A program made the position numbers and the translations under genes. Positions 25,217 through 35,000 of a DNA stretch of 64,000 nt are shown piece by piece. Where the stretch lies: the NCBI RefSeq assembly GCF_030150155.1, contig NZ_JASLGR010000039.1, positions 1 through 64,000 on the forward strand, written 5' to 3'. The DNA comes from Nocardioides sp. GTDB taxonomy: Bacteria; Actinomycetota; Actinomycetes; Propionibacteriales; Nocardioidaceae. The notes under the pieces are model-generated. The model had not been told where the DNA came from, ran no database searches, and saw only the letters and a list, made by a program, of their open reading frames with translations. Position 1 is the first letter of the stretch. Each line of letters opens with the position of its first letter.

Positions 25217-25690
25217 TCAGCCTTCGAGGATGGCCGAGGCGGCGCGTACGCCGTCCTCGGTGCCGACGACGACCACCTTGTCGCCCAACTTGAACAGGAA
25301 ATCGGGACTCGGGGACGGCGTCACGTCGTCGCCCCGCAGCACTGCCACGATCGAGGCACCGGTGCGGGACCGGATGCCGGCCTCGCCCATCGTGTGACCG
25401 GCGAACGTGGCGCCCAGCGGGATGCCCGCGGTGCGGATGCCCTCGACCTGCTCGGCCAGCTTCGCCAGCCGCTCGATCACGCGGGGGGCGCCGAGCAGCT
25501 CGGCCAGCACGCTGGCCTCCTCGGCGTCGAGCTCGATGCTGGCCTGCACGCAGTCCTCGTCGTCGGGCTCGTAGATGGCCAGGTGGCGAACGCCTGTCTT
25601 CGTCGACACGACGCCGATGCGGCGACCGGACTCCGTCACGAAGTCATGGCGCAGACCGATGCCTGGCAGTTTTGTCTCTTCGACCTCCAT
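25217..25690 (-). CDS. khtT: RCK_C-domain regulatory subunit of K+/H+ antiporter
   Basis: A 157-residue cytosolic protein starting MEVEETKLPGIGLRHDF, matching KhtT: N-terminal small beta domain followed by a TrkA-C/RCK_C domain (GEAGIRSRTGASIVAVLRGDDVTPSPSPDFLFKLGDKVVVVGTEDGV). KhtT of Bacillus subtilis controls KhtU and binds c-di-AMP; the DisA cyclase gene in this window makes the same control plausible (inference). A longer frame exists upstream but the ATG at 25690 fits the family start. Confidence 0.9.
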   Translation of the reverse strand: MEVEETKLPGIGLRHDFVTESGRRIGVVSTKTGVRHLAIYEPDDEDCVQASIELDAEEASVLAELLGAPRVIERLAKLAEQVEGIRTAGIPLGATFAGHTMGEAGIRSRTGASIVAVLRGDDVTPSPSPDFLFKLGDKVVVVGTEDGVRAASAILEG

Positions 25691-26014
25691 GCCGCGAAAC
25701 CCTAGCCCGGGAGACTGTGGAACTGAGAAGTATCTGAGATCCGGTCCCTCGCGGCGGAGATCGGCGGCCCGCCGGAGACCTGTCGAACGGTGCTCGGGAG
25801 CGGTGTCGAGGGGTGCCGATCGGCCGCCGGGACGTGTTTGGTAGCGCTTTGATCGATCAACTGGCCCTCGACGTGAGAAAGCACTCACTCTGAGGCTCTA
25901 GCCGCGTCTCAACAGTGTCGTTGAGTCCGGTAGCGTGCCGTGGTAGTCCGCGGCCGTGCTGCGGCATTCAATGCGATCTCTGGGTGGATTTCGCGTGACG
26001 TGAAGGGCTTTTTG
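25691..26014. promoter_or_regulatory. Divergent intergenic region khtT / pckG with perfect palindrome
   Basis: About 320 bp without a supported gene. It holds TTGATCGATCAA at 25849-25860, a perfect 12-bp palindrome, and GTGAG-6-CTCAC at 25874-25889. These are candidate operators for pckG, whose start is some 125-165 bp downstream. No clear promoter hexamers were identified. Confidence 0.45.
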
Positions 26015-27850
26015 ATGGTTGACGTGGACAAGGTGCTCGACGAGGCCGGGCTGACGAACGCGCATGTGCGTGAGTTCGTGGCGCACTGGGCCGGCATCAC
26101 CGGGGCCGACAAGATCGAGGTCGTCAGCGCTTCTGACGACGCGCGGCTCCTCCAGGAGTCCCTCGACGCAGGCGAGCTTCTTCCCGTCTCCGGCGGTCGC
26201 TTCTACAGCCGCTCCTACTTCAAGGACACGGCCCGCTCCGAGGAGCGCACCGTGGTCGCCACCTCCAACGAGGCCGACAAGGGCGTCTACAACAACTGGA
26301 AGCCCGCCGACGAGACCGTCGCGACCCTCACCGAGCGCATGACCGGCGCCTCGAAGGGCAAGACGATGTACGTCATCCCCTACCTGATGGCCCCCGCCGG
26401 CTCCCCGCTGGAGGCGTACGCCGCCGGTGTCGAGCTGACCGACTCCCGTCCGGTCGTCCAGCAGATGATCCGGATGGCGCGCGTCGGCGTCGACTACATC
26501 AACAACCTGGCCGACCCGGCCTCCTTCGTCCGGGCCATCCACGTCACCGGCGACCTGGAGAACCTCGGCCAGGGCACCGCCAACGACCAGCGTCTCTTCG
26601 CCACCGTCGCCGACCAGCGCCAGATCATGCACTTCGGCTCCTCCTACGGCGGCAACGCGCTCCTGGGCAAGATCGCCCATGGCCTGCGCCAGGCCTGCTA
26701 CGACGGCCGCGCCTCGGGCAAGTTCCTTGCCGAGCAGTTCCTGCTGCTGGGGATCAAGGACAAGGAGACCGGTGAGGTCTTCCACGTCGTCGGTGGCTTC
26801 CCGTCCGCCTCGGGCAAGACCAACCTGTCGATGACGCTCTCGCCCGAGGAGCTCGGCGACCGGTACGAGATCACCTTCTACGGCGACGACATCGCCTGGA
26901 TCTGGGTCGGCGAGGACGGCAAGCTGCGCGCCTTCAACCCGGAGAACGGTGTCTTCGGTGTCGCCAAGGACACCAACGAGGCGACCAACCCGGGCGCTGT
27001 GGACGCGATCGTCCCCGGCACCGGTGCGATCTTCACCAACGTCGCCTACAACGAGAAGACCCAGGACGTCTGGTGGGAGGGCAAGACCAAGCACCACCCC
27101 GACGACCTCGAGGGCTGGATCGACTGGAAGGGCGAGCGTCTCGCCGACCGCAACCCCGACGAGCTCTCCGAGCCGTGGGCGCACCCCAACAGCCGCTTCA
27201 CCACGTCGATCGCGCACGTCCCGAACGCCGCGCCGGACTACAACGACCCGGCCGGCGTCACCGTCGACGCGATCATCTTTGGTGGCCGCACCCGTGACCG
27301 CGAGCCGCTGATCCGCGCGATCACCGACGTCGCTGAGGGTGTCTACGACGGTCTGACTCTGGGTGCCGAGGCGACCTTCGCCGCCGAGGGTGTCGAGGGC
27401 CAGCTCCGCTACGACCCGATGTCGATGCGCCCCTTCATGGCGTACGCCGAGGGCGACTACGCCCAGCACTGGCTCGACATCATCGGATCCGCCACCGACA
27501 AGCCGATCTTCGCCCACGTCAACTGGTTCCAGCGTGACGCGGCCGACGGTCACTTCCTGTGGAACGGCTACCGCGACAACGTCCGCGCCCTGCTCTGGCT
27601 GCTGCAGTACCGCAAGGGTGAGGTCGAGGGTGTTCAGAGCGCGGTCGGCGTCCTGCCGAAGGAGTCCGAGCTCAACCTCGACGGGATGAAGTTCCGCGAC
27701 GGCGACCTGGACAAGCTGCTCTCCATCGACGCCGACCGCTGGCGCCAGGAGATGAAGTTCCGCGAGGAGCACCTCGCGCAGTTCCCGACGCTGCCCGAGG
27801 CGATCTGGGAGGCCCACCGCCGCGTGGCCGCTGCCCTCGACGAGGCCTGA
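26015..27850 (+). CDS. pckG: Phosphoenolpyruvate carboxykinase (GTP), variant active-site loop
   Basis: A 611-residue GTP-type PEPCK that interconverts oxaloacetate and PEP for gluconeogenesis. Recognisable blocks: SSYGGNALLGKIAHGLRQA, HVVGGFPSASGKTNLSM, FYGDDIAWIWVG, AHPNSRFTTSIAHVP, IIFGGRTRDREPLI, MRPFMAYAEGDYAQHW, IFAHVNWFQRD. The P-loop normally reads PSACGKTN; here the hyper-reactive cysteine is Ser266. Start chosen at ATG 26015 (the family usually begins near here); the ribosome binding site is weak. Followed by a strong terminator. Confidence 0.93.
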   Translation: MVDVDKVLDEAGLTNAHVREFVAHWAGITGADKIEVVSASDDARLLQESLDAGELLPVSGGRFYSRSYFKDTARSEERTVVATSNEADKGVYNNWKPADETVATLTERMTGASKGKTMYVIPYLMAPAGSPLEAYAAGVELTDSRPVVQQMIRMARVGVDYINNLADPASFVRAIHVTGDLENLGQGTANDQRLFATVADQRQIMHFGSSYGGNALLGKIAHGLRQACYDGRASGKFLAEQFLLLGIKDKETGEVFHVVGGFPSASGKTNLSMTLSPEELGDRYEITFYGDDIAWIWVGEDGKLRAFNPENGVFGVAKDTNEATNPGAVDAIVPGTGAIFTNVAYNEKTQDVWWEGKTKHHPDDLEGWIDWKGERLADRNPDELSEPWAHPNSRFTTSIAHVPNAAPDYNDPAGVTVDAIIFGGRTRDREPLIRAITDVAEGVYDGLTLGAEATFAAEGVEGQLRYDPMSMRPFMAYAEGDYAQHWLDIIGSATDKPIFAHVNWFQRDAADGHFLWNGYRDNVRALLWLLQYRKGEVEGVQSAVGVLPKESELNLDGMKFRDGDLDKLLSIDADRWRQEMKFREEHLAQFPTLPEAIWEAHRRVAAALDEA

Positions 27851-27867
27851 GCCGCACACTGCGTCTG

Positions 27868-27905
27868 ACGGGGCCGGCACCACCGCGAGGTGGTACCGGC
27901 CCCGT
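27868..27905 (+). terminator. Terminator of pckG
   Basis: Long stem starting ACGGGGCCGG and closing CCGGCCCCGT, with inner ACCACC/GGTGGT and a GCGA loop, one internal mismatch; followed by CCCATTTCG. Confidence 0.85.
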
Positions 27906-27915
27906 CCCATTTCGC

Positions 27916-27997
27916 CGACTTCCGGCTTCACCACCGCCGAGATCCGGGTTCACCACTGCCGACTTCCGGGTTCGCCACCGCCGAGATCCGGGTTGCT
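27916..27997 (+). repeat. 22-bp tandem repeat array 3 (four units)
   Basis: Cores start at 27918 (ACTTCC), 27940 (AGATCC), 27962 (ACTTCC) and 27984 (AGATCC), each 22 bp apart and strictly alternating between the two unit types. Intergenic, just downstream of the pckG terminator. Confidence 0.9.
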
Positions 27998-28118
27998 CAC
28001 CCGGGCGGCGTACCCAAAACGAGGCATCTTTCCCCGGTTTCGCCCCTCTAATCCCACACTTTGGTAACAGAAGGGCTACACCTGTCGCGAATGACGTGGT
28101 GCTGGACTACTGTTAGCA

Positions 28119-28156
28119 ACAGATCCCCTGGTGACCCGAGACGCCAGGGGATCTGT
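28119..28156 (+). terminator. Orphan terminator-like hairpin, possible sRNA 3' end
   Basis: ACAGATCCCCTGG (28119-28131) pairs perfectly with CCAGGGGATCTGT (28144-28156) around a 12-base loop, followed by CCATTTCC. The nearest upstream gene already has its own terminator 210 bp away, so this hairpin may end an unannotated RNA transcribed from the 28.0-28.1 kb gap. The 27851-28214 gap otherwise holds only repeat array 3. Confidence 0.5.
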
Positions 28157-28214
28157 CCATTTCCTGGACGTTCGGCCAACTGGACCGCTTGGTCCGTCTG
28201 GGTAGCCTGGCGGT

Positions 28215-28706
28215 GTGAAGCGCCTCCTGCTCGAGACGGCTGGCTGGATCCTCGTGGTCGCCGGCATCGCAGCGCTGGTGTTGCCCGGACCGGGGCTGCT
28301 GATGATCTTCGGTGGCCTGGCGCTGCTGTCCCAGCAGTACACCTGGGCCGAGGAGCGACTGGAGCCCGTGCGGCTCCGCGCGCTGCGCGGTGCTGCTGAG
28401 GGCGTCGAGACGTGGCCCCGCACGCTCGCCTCGTGTGTCGGTGCCTGCTTCGTGGGGGCCGCGGGCGTGCTCTGGCTGCTCGACCCGGCCGCGCCGTCGT
28501 GGTGGCCGCTCGCCGAGCACTTCTGGCTGCTCGGTGGAGCCTGGACCGGGGTCACCTTCCTGATCTCCTGCGGCATCGCCTTCGGCCTGATCGTGTACTC
28601 CTTCCGCCGCTTCCACAACAAGCCCGAGGCCCGCCTGCTGCTCGAGCGCGAGATCACCGAGGCTGACGAGCGCGACCACGAGGCCGGGATCGACTCGATC
28701 CGCTGA
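28215..28706 (+). CDS. PGPGW-type transmembrane protein (TIGR02611-like)
   Basis: A 163-residue GTG-started membrane protein. Its first hairpin holds the family motif VLPGPGLLMIFGGLALLSQQYTWAEERLEPVR; two more hydrophobic segments follow (LASCVGACFVGAAGVLWLL and GVTFLISCGIAFGLIVYSF). Function unknown in the family. Stands alone upstream of recC. Confidence 0.82.
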   Translation: MKRLLLETAGWILVVAGIAALVLPGPGLLMIFGGLALLSQQYTWAEERLEPVRLRALRGAAEGVETWPRTLASCVGACFVGAAGVLWLLDPAAPSWWPLAEHFWLLGGAWTGVTFLISCGIAFGLIVYSFRRFHNKPEARLLLEREITEADERDHEAGIDSIR

Positions 28707-28741
28707 TCGGTTCTGGGGGCGGCGCCCGATAGGTTCTCAGC

Positions 28742-31700
28742 GTGGTCGTTCACCTCCACCGCGCCCCGCGCACCGACCTGCTCGCCGACGCCCTCGGCGA
28801 GCTCCTCGCGGTGCCGCCGGTGGATCCGTTCGCGACCGAGGTCGTGGTCGTGCCCGCTCGCGGGGTCGAGCGGTGGCTCTCCCAACGGCTCTCGGACCGG
28901 CTCGGAGTCTGTGCCGCCGTCGACTTCCGTACGGCGCCGTCCCTGATCGCGGAGATCCTCGGCACGGGCGACGACGACCCGTGGTCCCCCGAGCGGCTGA
29001 CCTGGCCGCTGCTGCGTGCCATCGACGAGGCGCTGGGCGAGTCGTGGGCCGACGTGATCGCCCGCCATCTCGGTGCCGGTCGCGTGGGTGAGGAGGCCGA
29101 CCTGCGGCAGGGACGACGCCTCGCTCTGGCTCGACGGCTTGCCCGCCTCTTCCTGTCGTACGCCGGCCAGCGTCCGGATCTGATCGCGGACTGGACCGCC
29201 GGCGGGGCCAGCGACGGTGCCGGAGGCACGGTGCCCGCAGACCTCGCCTGGCAGCCCGAGCTGTGGCGGCGACTCGTGGCCGAGGTGCCCGTGATGCCGC
29301 CGCACGAGCGTCATCGCGCCGTGATCGCCCATCTGGAGGAGGGGCCTGCGGGGGATCTGCCCGACCGGGTCTCCCTGTTCGGGCACACCCGACTGTCGGC
29401 CTCGGAGATCGAGCTGGTCGGGGCGCTCGGCCGGCACCGTGACGTGCACCTGTGGCTGCCGCACCCCTCGGCGCCGTTGTGGTCGGCGTTGGCGCAGACG
29501 ACCGCGAGCGGCCCGATCCGCCGAGCCGAGGACCGGTCGCACGAGGCCGTCCACCATCCGCTGCTCGCCACGCTGGGCCGGGACCTGCGGGAAGTGCAGC
29601 GCAGCCTGGCCGTGCTGGACCTGGACGACGCCCCGGTCCCGGGGCGGATCGAGGCCCCCGACACCCTGCTGGGCTGGCTGCAGACCGACCTGCGCGACAA
29701 CCGCGTGGGCGAGCCCGGGCGGGTGCTGAGCCCGGAGGATCGCTCCGTCCAGCTGCACGCTGCACACGGCCCCGCCCGCCAGGTCGAGGTGCTGCGCGAG
29801 GTCGTGCTCGGCCTGCTTGCCGACGACCCGACGCTGGAGCCGCGCGACGTCCTGGTGATGTGCCCCGACATCGAGGCCTACGCCCCACTGCTGGAGGCGG
29901 CCTTCGGGCTCGGGGACGTGATCGGCGACCAGGGCCACCCCGCGCACCGGCTGCGGGTCCGGCTGGCCGACCGGTCGCTGGAGCAGACCAACCCGCTGCT
30001 GGGGGTGGCCACGACGCTGCTGGAGTTGGCCGGCGGGCGTGCCGGCGTCGGCGAGGTGCTCGACCTCGCCCATGTGCCGGCCGTCCAGCGTCGCTTCGGG
30101 CTGCGCGAGGAGGACCTCGACCAGATCGCTACCTGGGCCGGCGAGACCGGGATCCGGTGGGGTTTCGACGCTGCCCACCGGGGACCGTTCGGTCTCGACG
30201 ACTTCGCGGCGAACACCTGGGAGTTCGGCCTGGACCGGCTGCTGACCGGGGTAGCGCTCTCCGACGACGCCCAGGCCTGGCTCGATGCCACCCTCCCGCT
30301 CGACGACGTCGGCAGTGGGGCGATCGACCTGGCCGGGCGGCTCACCGAGTTCGTCCACCGGCTCCGTGCCGTCACCGACCGGCTGGTGGGTGAGCATCCG
30401 GTGACGCACTGGCTCGACGCCCTGACCGACGGGGTCGACTCCCTGACCGCGGTCTCGCTCGACGACGGCTGGCAGCGCGGTCAGCTCGCCCGCGAGCTGG
30501 GGCGCGTGCGTGCTGCCGCGGAGGGCACCGAGGTCGGGGCGCTGCGTCTGCCCGACGTACGCGCGCTGCTGGCCGACCGGCTGGCCGGGCGTCCGACCCG
30601 GGCGAACTTCCGCACCGGCTCCCTGACGGTGGCGACCCTGGTCCCGATGCGGTCGGTGCCGCACCGGGTGGTGGCGGTGCTCGGACTGGACGACGGGGTC
30701 TTCCCGCGTGGCGGGTCGGTCGACGGTGACGACCTGCTCGCCCGCGACCCGCTGACCGGGGAGCGTGACCTGCGCACCGAGGACCGGCAGCTGCTCCTCG
30801 ACGCGATCGGCGCGACCACCGAGACGCTGGTGGTGACCTGGACCGGCGCCGACATCTACTCCGGGGCCGAGCGGCCGGCGGCGGTGCCGCTGGGCGAGCT
30901 GGCCGATGCGCTCGACCTCACCGCGACGGCCCCCGACGGTGGCTCGGCGGCGGAGTTCGTCACCACCCGGCATCCGCTGCAGCCGTTCGACCTGCGCAAC
31001 CTGGTGCCGGGGGCGATCGTGCCGGGGCAGCCCTTCACCTTCGACCGGTCGGCTCTGGTCGGTGCTCGGGCCGCCGTCGGGGAGCGCACGCCGCGTCCGG
31101 CGCTGCTCGATGGTCCGCTGCCGGTCGATGTCGACGGTGACGTCAGCCTGGAGGACCTGCTCGGCTTCTGGGCGAACCCGGTGCGTGGCTTCTTCAAGCA
31201 GAGCCTCGACCTGGCGCTGCCGCACGAGGAGGAGGCGCTCGACGACGGTCTTCCGGTCGAGATCGACTCGCTCACCCAGTGGGGGGCCGGCGACCGGATC
31301 CTCGGGGACATGCTGCGCGGCATCCACCCCGATCAGGCCCGGCAGCGCGAGTTCCGCCGCGGGGTGGTGCCGCCGAAGTGGCTGGGCTGGCGGCTGCTCG
31401 ACGACATCGTCGGCAAGGCGCGACCGATCGGGGCCGAGGCGCTCCGGCTCCGGAGCGGTCACGAGGCCCGGATGGTCGACGTCGACGTGGACCTGGGGGG
31501 CGGGCGACGCCTGCGCGGCACCGTCGGTGACCTGTACGCCGATCGGATCATCAGGGTGCACTACAGCCGCCTGGGCGCGACCCACCGGCTCGGCAGCTGG
31601 ATCCGCCTGCTCGCCCTGGCCGCCTCCGACGAGGACCGCGCCTGGTCGGCGCTGACCCTCGGGCGCGCCGGTGGCCGCTCGGGCACCAACGTCGGGCTCT

Positions 31701-32029
31701 CCCAGCTCGGGCCGCTCGACCACACCGCGCGGGAGATGCTGCGGGACCTGGTGACGCTGCGGGAGGCGGGGCTGGCCGAGCCTTTGCCGTTGCCGCTGAA
31801 GTCGTCCCTGGTCTACGCCCGCAACCGCCGCACCGGCATGGACCACAGTGCGGCCGTGGACAAGGCCGGCTGGGAGTGGCGCGACGGCCGCTTCCCCGGC
31901 GAGCAGTCCGAGCCCGCCCATCTCCGGGCCTGGGGAGCGAAGGCGCCGCTGCCCGATCCGGATCGGATGGCCGAGCTCGCCGACCGGGTCTGGAGCCCGC
32001 TCCTGACCGCCGAGCAGGGATCGTGGTGA
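28742..32029 (+). CDS. recC: Exodeoxyribonuclease V gamma subunit RecC
   Basis: The 1095-residue protein carries the RecC hallmarks: VVVPARGVERWLSQRLSDRLG near the start (equivalent of the inactive helicase Walker region), SLFGHTRLSASEIELVGALG, LEPRDVLVMCPDIEAYAPLLEAAF, MRSVPHRVVAVLGLDDGVFPR. RecC recognises Chi-like sites and holds RecB and RecD in the end-resection machine. GTG start; stop overlaps recB. First gene of recC-recB-recD. Confidence 0.95.
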   Translation: MVVHLHRAPRTDLLADALGELLAVPPVDPFATEVVVVPARGVERWLSQRLSDRLGVCAAVDFRTAPSLIAEILGTGDDDPWSPERLTWPLLRAIDEALGESWADVIARHLGAGRVGEEADLRQGRRLALARRLARLFLSYAGQRPDLIADWTAGGASDGAGGTVPADLAWQPELWRRLVAEVPVMPPHERHRAVIAHLEEGPAGDLPDRVSLFGHTRLSASEIELVGALGRHRDVHLWLPHPSAPLWSALAQTTASGPIRRAEDRSHEAVHHPLLATLGRDLREVQRSLAVLDLDDAPVPGRIEAPDTLLGWLQTDLRDNRVGEPGRVLSPEDRSVQLHAAHGPARQVEVLREVVLGLLADDPTLEPRDVLVMCPDIEAYAPLLEAAFGLGDVIGDQGHPAHRLRVRLADRSLEQTNPLLGVATTLLELAGGRAGVGEVLDLAHVPAVQRRFGLREEDLDQIATWAGETGIRWGFDAAHRGPFGLDDFAANTWEFGLDRLLTGVALSDDAQAWLDATLPLDDVGSGAIDLAGRLTEFVHRLRAVTDRLVGEHPVTHWLDALTDGVDSLTAVSLDDGWQRGQLARELGRVRAAAEGTEVGALRLPDVRALLADRLAGRPTRANFRTGSLTVATLVPMRSVPHRVVAVLGLDDGVFPRGGSVDGDDLLARDPLTGERDLRTEDRQLLLDAIGATTETLVVTWTGADIYSGAERPAAVPLGELADALDLTATAPDGGSAAEFVTTRHPLQPFDLRNLVPGAIVPGQPFTFDRSALVGARAAVGERTPRPALLDGPLPVDVDGDVSLEDLLGFWANPVRGFFKQSLDLALPHEEEALDDGLPVEIDSLTQWGAGDRILGDMLRGIHPDQARQREFRRGVVPPKWLGWRLLDDIVGKARPIGAEALRLRSGHEARMVDVDVDLGGGRRLRGTVGDLYADRIIRVHYSRLGATHRLGSWIRLLALAASDEDRAWSALTLGRAGGRSGTNVGLSQLGPLDHTAREMLRDLVTLREAGLAEPLPLPLKSSLVYARNRRTGMDHSAAVDKAGWEWRDGRFPGEQSEPAHLRAWGAKAPLPDPDRMAELADRVWSPLLTAEQGSW

Positions 32030-35000
32030 GCGACGTGATGGAGCACTTCGACGCTGCCGGGCCGCTGCCCCGCGGCACGGTCCTGCTCGAGGCCAGTGCC
32101 GGCACCGGCAAGACCTGGACGGTCGCGACACTGGTGACACGCTACGTGGCTGAGGGCGTCGCGACCCTCGACCAGCTCCTCGTGATCACCTTCGGCCGCG
32201 CTGCCACCCAGGAGCTGCGCGAGCGGGTGCGCGAGCACCTCACCGACGCCTCGCGGACCCTGACCGACCCCGAGCAGCGCCGCCGGGTGATCGACGCGCT
32301 GGCCTCCTTCGACGCCGCCACGATCGCGACCACCCACCAGTTCTGCCAGATCGTGCTCCGCTCACTCGGTGTCGCCGGTGACTCCGACCCGGGGACCACC
32401 CTGGTCGAGTCGGTGGACGACCTCCTGGTCGAGGTCGTCGACGACCTCTACCTGCGCTGGTACGCCGGCCAGAACGCCGCCCCGCCGATCAGCCGGGACC
32501 TCGCGCTGCGGGTCAGCCGCGAGTCGGTGGCCGACCCCCGTGCGGCGCTGGCCGAGCCCGGACCCGACGCCGCCGGACAGGCGCGGGCCGCCTTCGCCCG
32601 CGAGGTCAGGGTCGAGCTGGAGCGGCGCAAGCGCCAGCTTGGGATCCTCTCCTACGACGACCTGCTCTCCCGGCTCGCCGACGCCCTGGCCGAGCCCGAC
32701 TCCCCGGCCCGCGCCCGGATGCGGCAGCGCTGGCGGATCGTGCTGGTCGACGAGTTCCAGGACACCGACCCGGTGCAGTGGCAGGTGCTGGAGCGGGCCT
32801 TCGCCGGGCACAGCGACCTGGTCCTGATCGGCGACCCCAAGCAGGCGATCTACGGCTTCCGTGGTGGTGACGTCGCGACCTATCTCGACGCCGCCCGGAG
32901 TGCGCAGAGCCGGGCGACGCTGGGGCGCAACTGGCGTTCCGACGCGGACCTGGTGGCGCCGTTGCAGGTGGTCTGGGAGGGAGCGCAGCTGGGCGATCCG
33001 GCGATCACGGTGCTGCCGATCGAGGCCACCACGCCGGGCACCCGGCTGCGGGGCGCCGGGGCGCCGTGGCGGATGCGTCAGGTCTCCCGTGACGGGTTCC
33101 GGCTCCGCTCGGGCAACGTCAGCGCCGCCGACGCGCGCTCCTTCGTCGCCCGCGACTGCGCCGCTGACATCGCCCGGGTGCTGGCCGAGGGTGCCACCTG
33201 GGACGGTGAGCCGCTCCAGGCCCGGCACATCGCGGTGATCGTGGCGCGCCGTGACCATGGCATGGCGGTGCAGCGCGAGCTGACCCTGCGCGGGGTCCCG
33301 GCGGTGATGGCCGGGGGCGGTGACGTCTTCCAGACCGAGGCGGCCGACGCCTGGCTGACGCTGCTGGAGGCCCTGGAGTCACCGCACCGCACCGGCCTGG
33401 TCCGTGCCGTCGCCCTGACCCCGTTCTTCGGCTACCGCGCCCACGAGCTGGCCACCGACCCCGGGTCGGGCGGTCGCGAGGAGGCCGACCGGCTGACCTC
33501 CCGGCTGGCCGACACGGTGCGGGGCTGGGCGATCCTGCTGCGCAGCCGTGGCGTCGCGGCGTTGGTCGAGGCGGCCGAGGAACGGGGTCTGACCGCCCGG
33601 GTGCTGGGTCAGGTGGAGGGCGACCGGCTGCTCACCGACCTGCGGCATCTGGGGCAGCTGCTGCACGACCTCCAGTCCCGTGAGGGGCTCGGCCTGACCG
33701 GGCTGCTGGAGTGGTTCCGGAGCGAGCGCCGGCGCACCGCTGCCGCGGAGCGCCCGCGTCGCCTGGACTCCGACGCGGCAGCGGTCCAGATCGTCACGAT
33801 CTGGGGGAGCAAGGGCCTGCAGTACCCGATCACGTACGTGCCCTTCGCCTACGACAATTGGGTCAACGACTCCCCGGACGTGGTGCGCTTCCACGACCGC
33901 GACCCCGAGGGTCGGCCGATCCGTAGCCTGGACGTCTCCGGCTCGGGGACGCACCTGGCGGCCCACCTGCGTGAGGAGCTGGGCGAGGAGCTGCGCAACC
34001 TCTACGTCGCCCTCACCCGGGCCCAGTCCCAGGTGGTGACCTGGTGGGCGCCGACGTTCAACACCCCGTCGGCGGGGCTGCACCGGATGATCTTCGGGCG
34101 TCGTCCCGGCACCGCGGAGGTGCCCGAGCGGGTTGAGCCGCGCGATGACGACTACGTCTCCTCGGTCTTCACCGCACTGGCCCAGCTCGGTGGACCGGTG
34201 CACGAGCTGGCCGTGATCGCCCCGGCCTCCTCCGAGCCGCTCCCGGCGACGGTGCCGGACCTGGCGGTGCGGGCCTTCACCCGGCGGATCGACACCGAGT
34301 GGCGCCGGACCTCCTACAGCGGCCTGATCCGGGCGGCCGAGGAGGCCGGTGTCGGCTCGGAGCCGGAGGCGGTGGGGCACAAGGACGACGACGACCCCGC
34401 CGAGATCCGGGTTTCCCCCCAGCCAGATCCGGGTTCGCCACCGTCGAGTTCCGGGTTCGCCACCCGTTCTCCTATGGCCGACCTTCCTGCCGGTGCCGGG
34501 TTCGGCTCCCTCGTCCATGCCGTCCTCGAGCATGCCGACCCGACCGCCCCCGACCTGGTCGCCGAGCTGGCCACCCAGATCGAGGAGCAGCGGCGCTGGT
34601 GGCCGGTCGACGCCCCGACCGACGACCTCGCTACCGGACTGGAGCCGCTCAACCGGACCCCGCTCGGCCCGCTCGCCGACGACCTCACCCTGGTCGACCT
34701 CGACCTGACCCAGCGGCTGTGCGAGCTGGACTTCGAGATCCCGCTGACCGGCGGCGACCACAGTCGGGGCGAGGCGCGGCTGCGCGACCTGGCCCCGGTG
34801 CTGCGACGCCACCTGCCCCCGGGCGATCCGGTGGCGGCGTACGCGGAGAGGCTGGAGGCGCCCGGTCTCGGCGACCAGACCCTGCGCGGCTACCTGTCGG
34901 GCTCCATCGACGCCGTGCTGCGCATCCCCGACCCCGGGGTGCCGGGCGGGTCGCGCTTCGTGGTCGTGGACTACAAGACGAACTTCCTGGGGGAGACGGT

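Noticed and set aside
25874..25889. CRP/GlxR site before pckG
   Set aside because: GTGA and TCAC half-sites are separated by 8 bases, not the 6 required by the TGTGA-N6-TCACA consensus.
28076..32140. Very long antisense open frame opposite recC
   Set aside because: It is the shadow of a GC-rich gene: RecC motifs on the plus strand are clear, and the antisense protein is Arg/Gly/Pro/Gln-rich with no family resemblance. The same applies to long antisense frames over kdpD, pckG, recB, xdhC and mhpA.
34399..34464. Intein in recB
   Set aside because: Far too short (22 residues), no splicing motifs, and explained by the repeat units.
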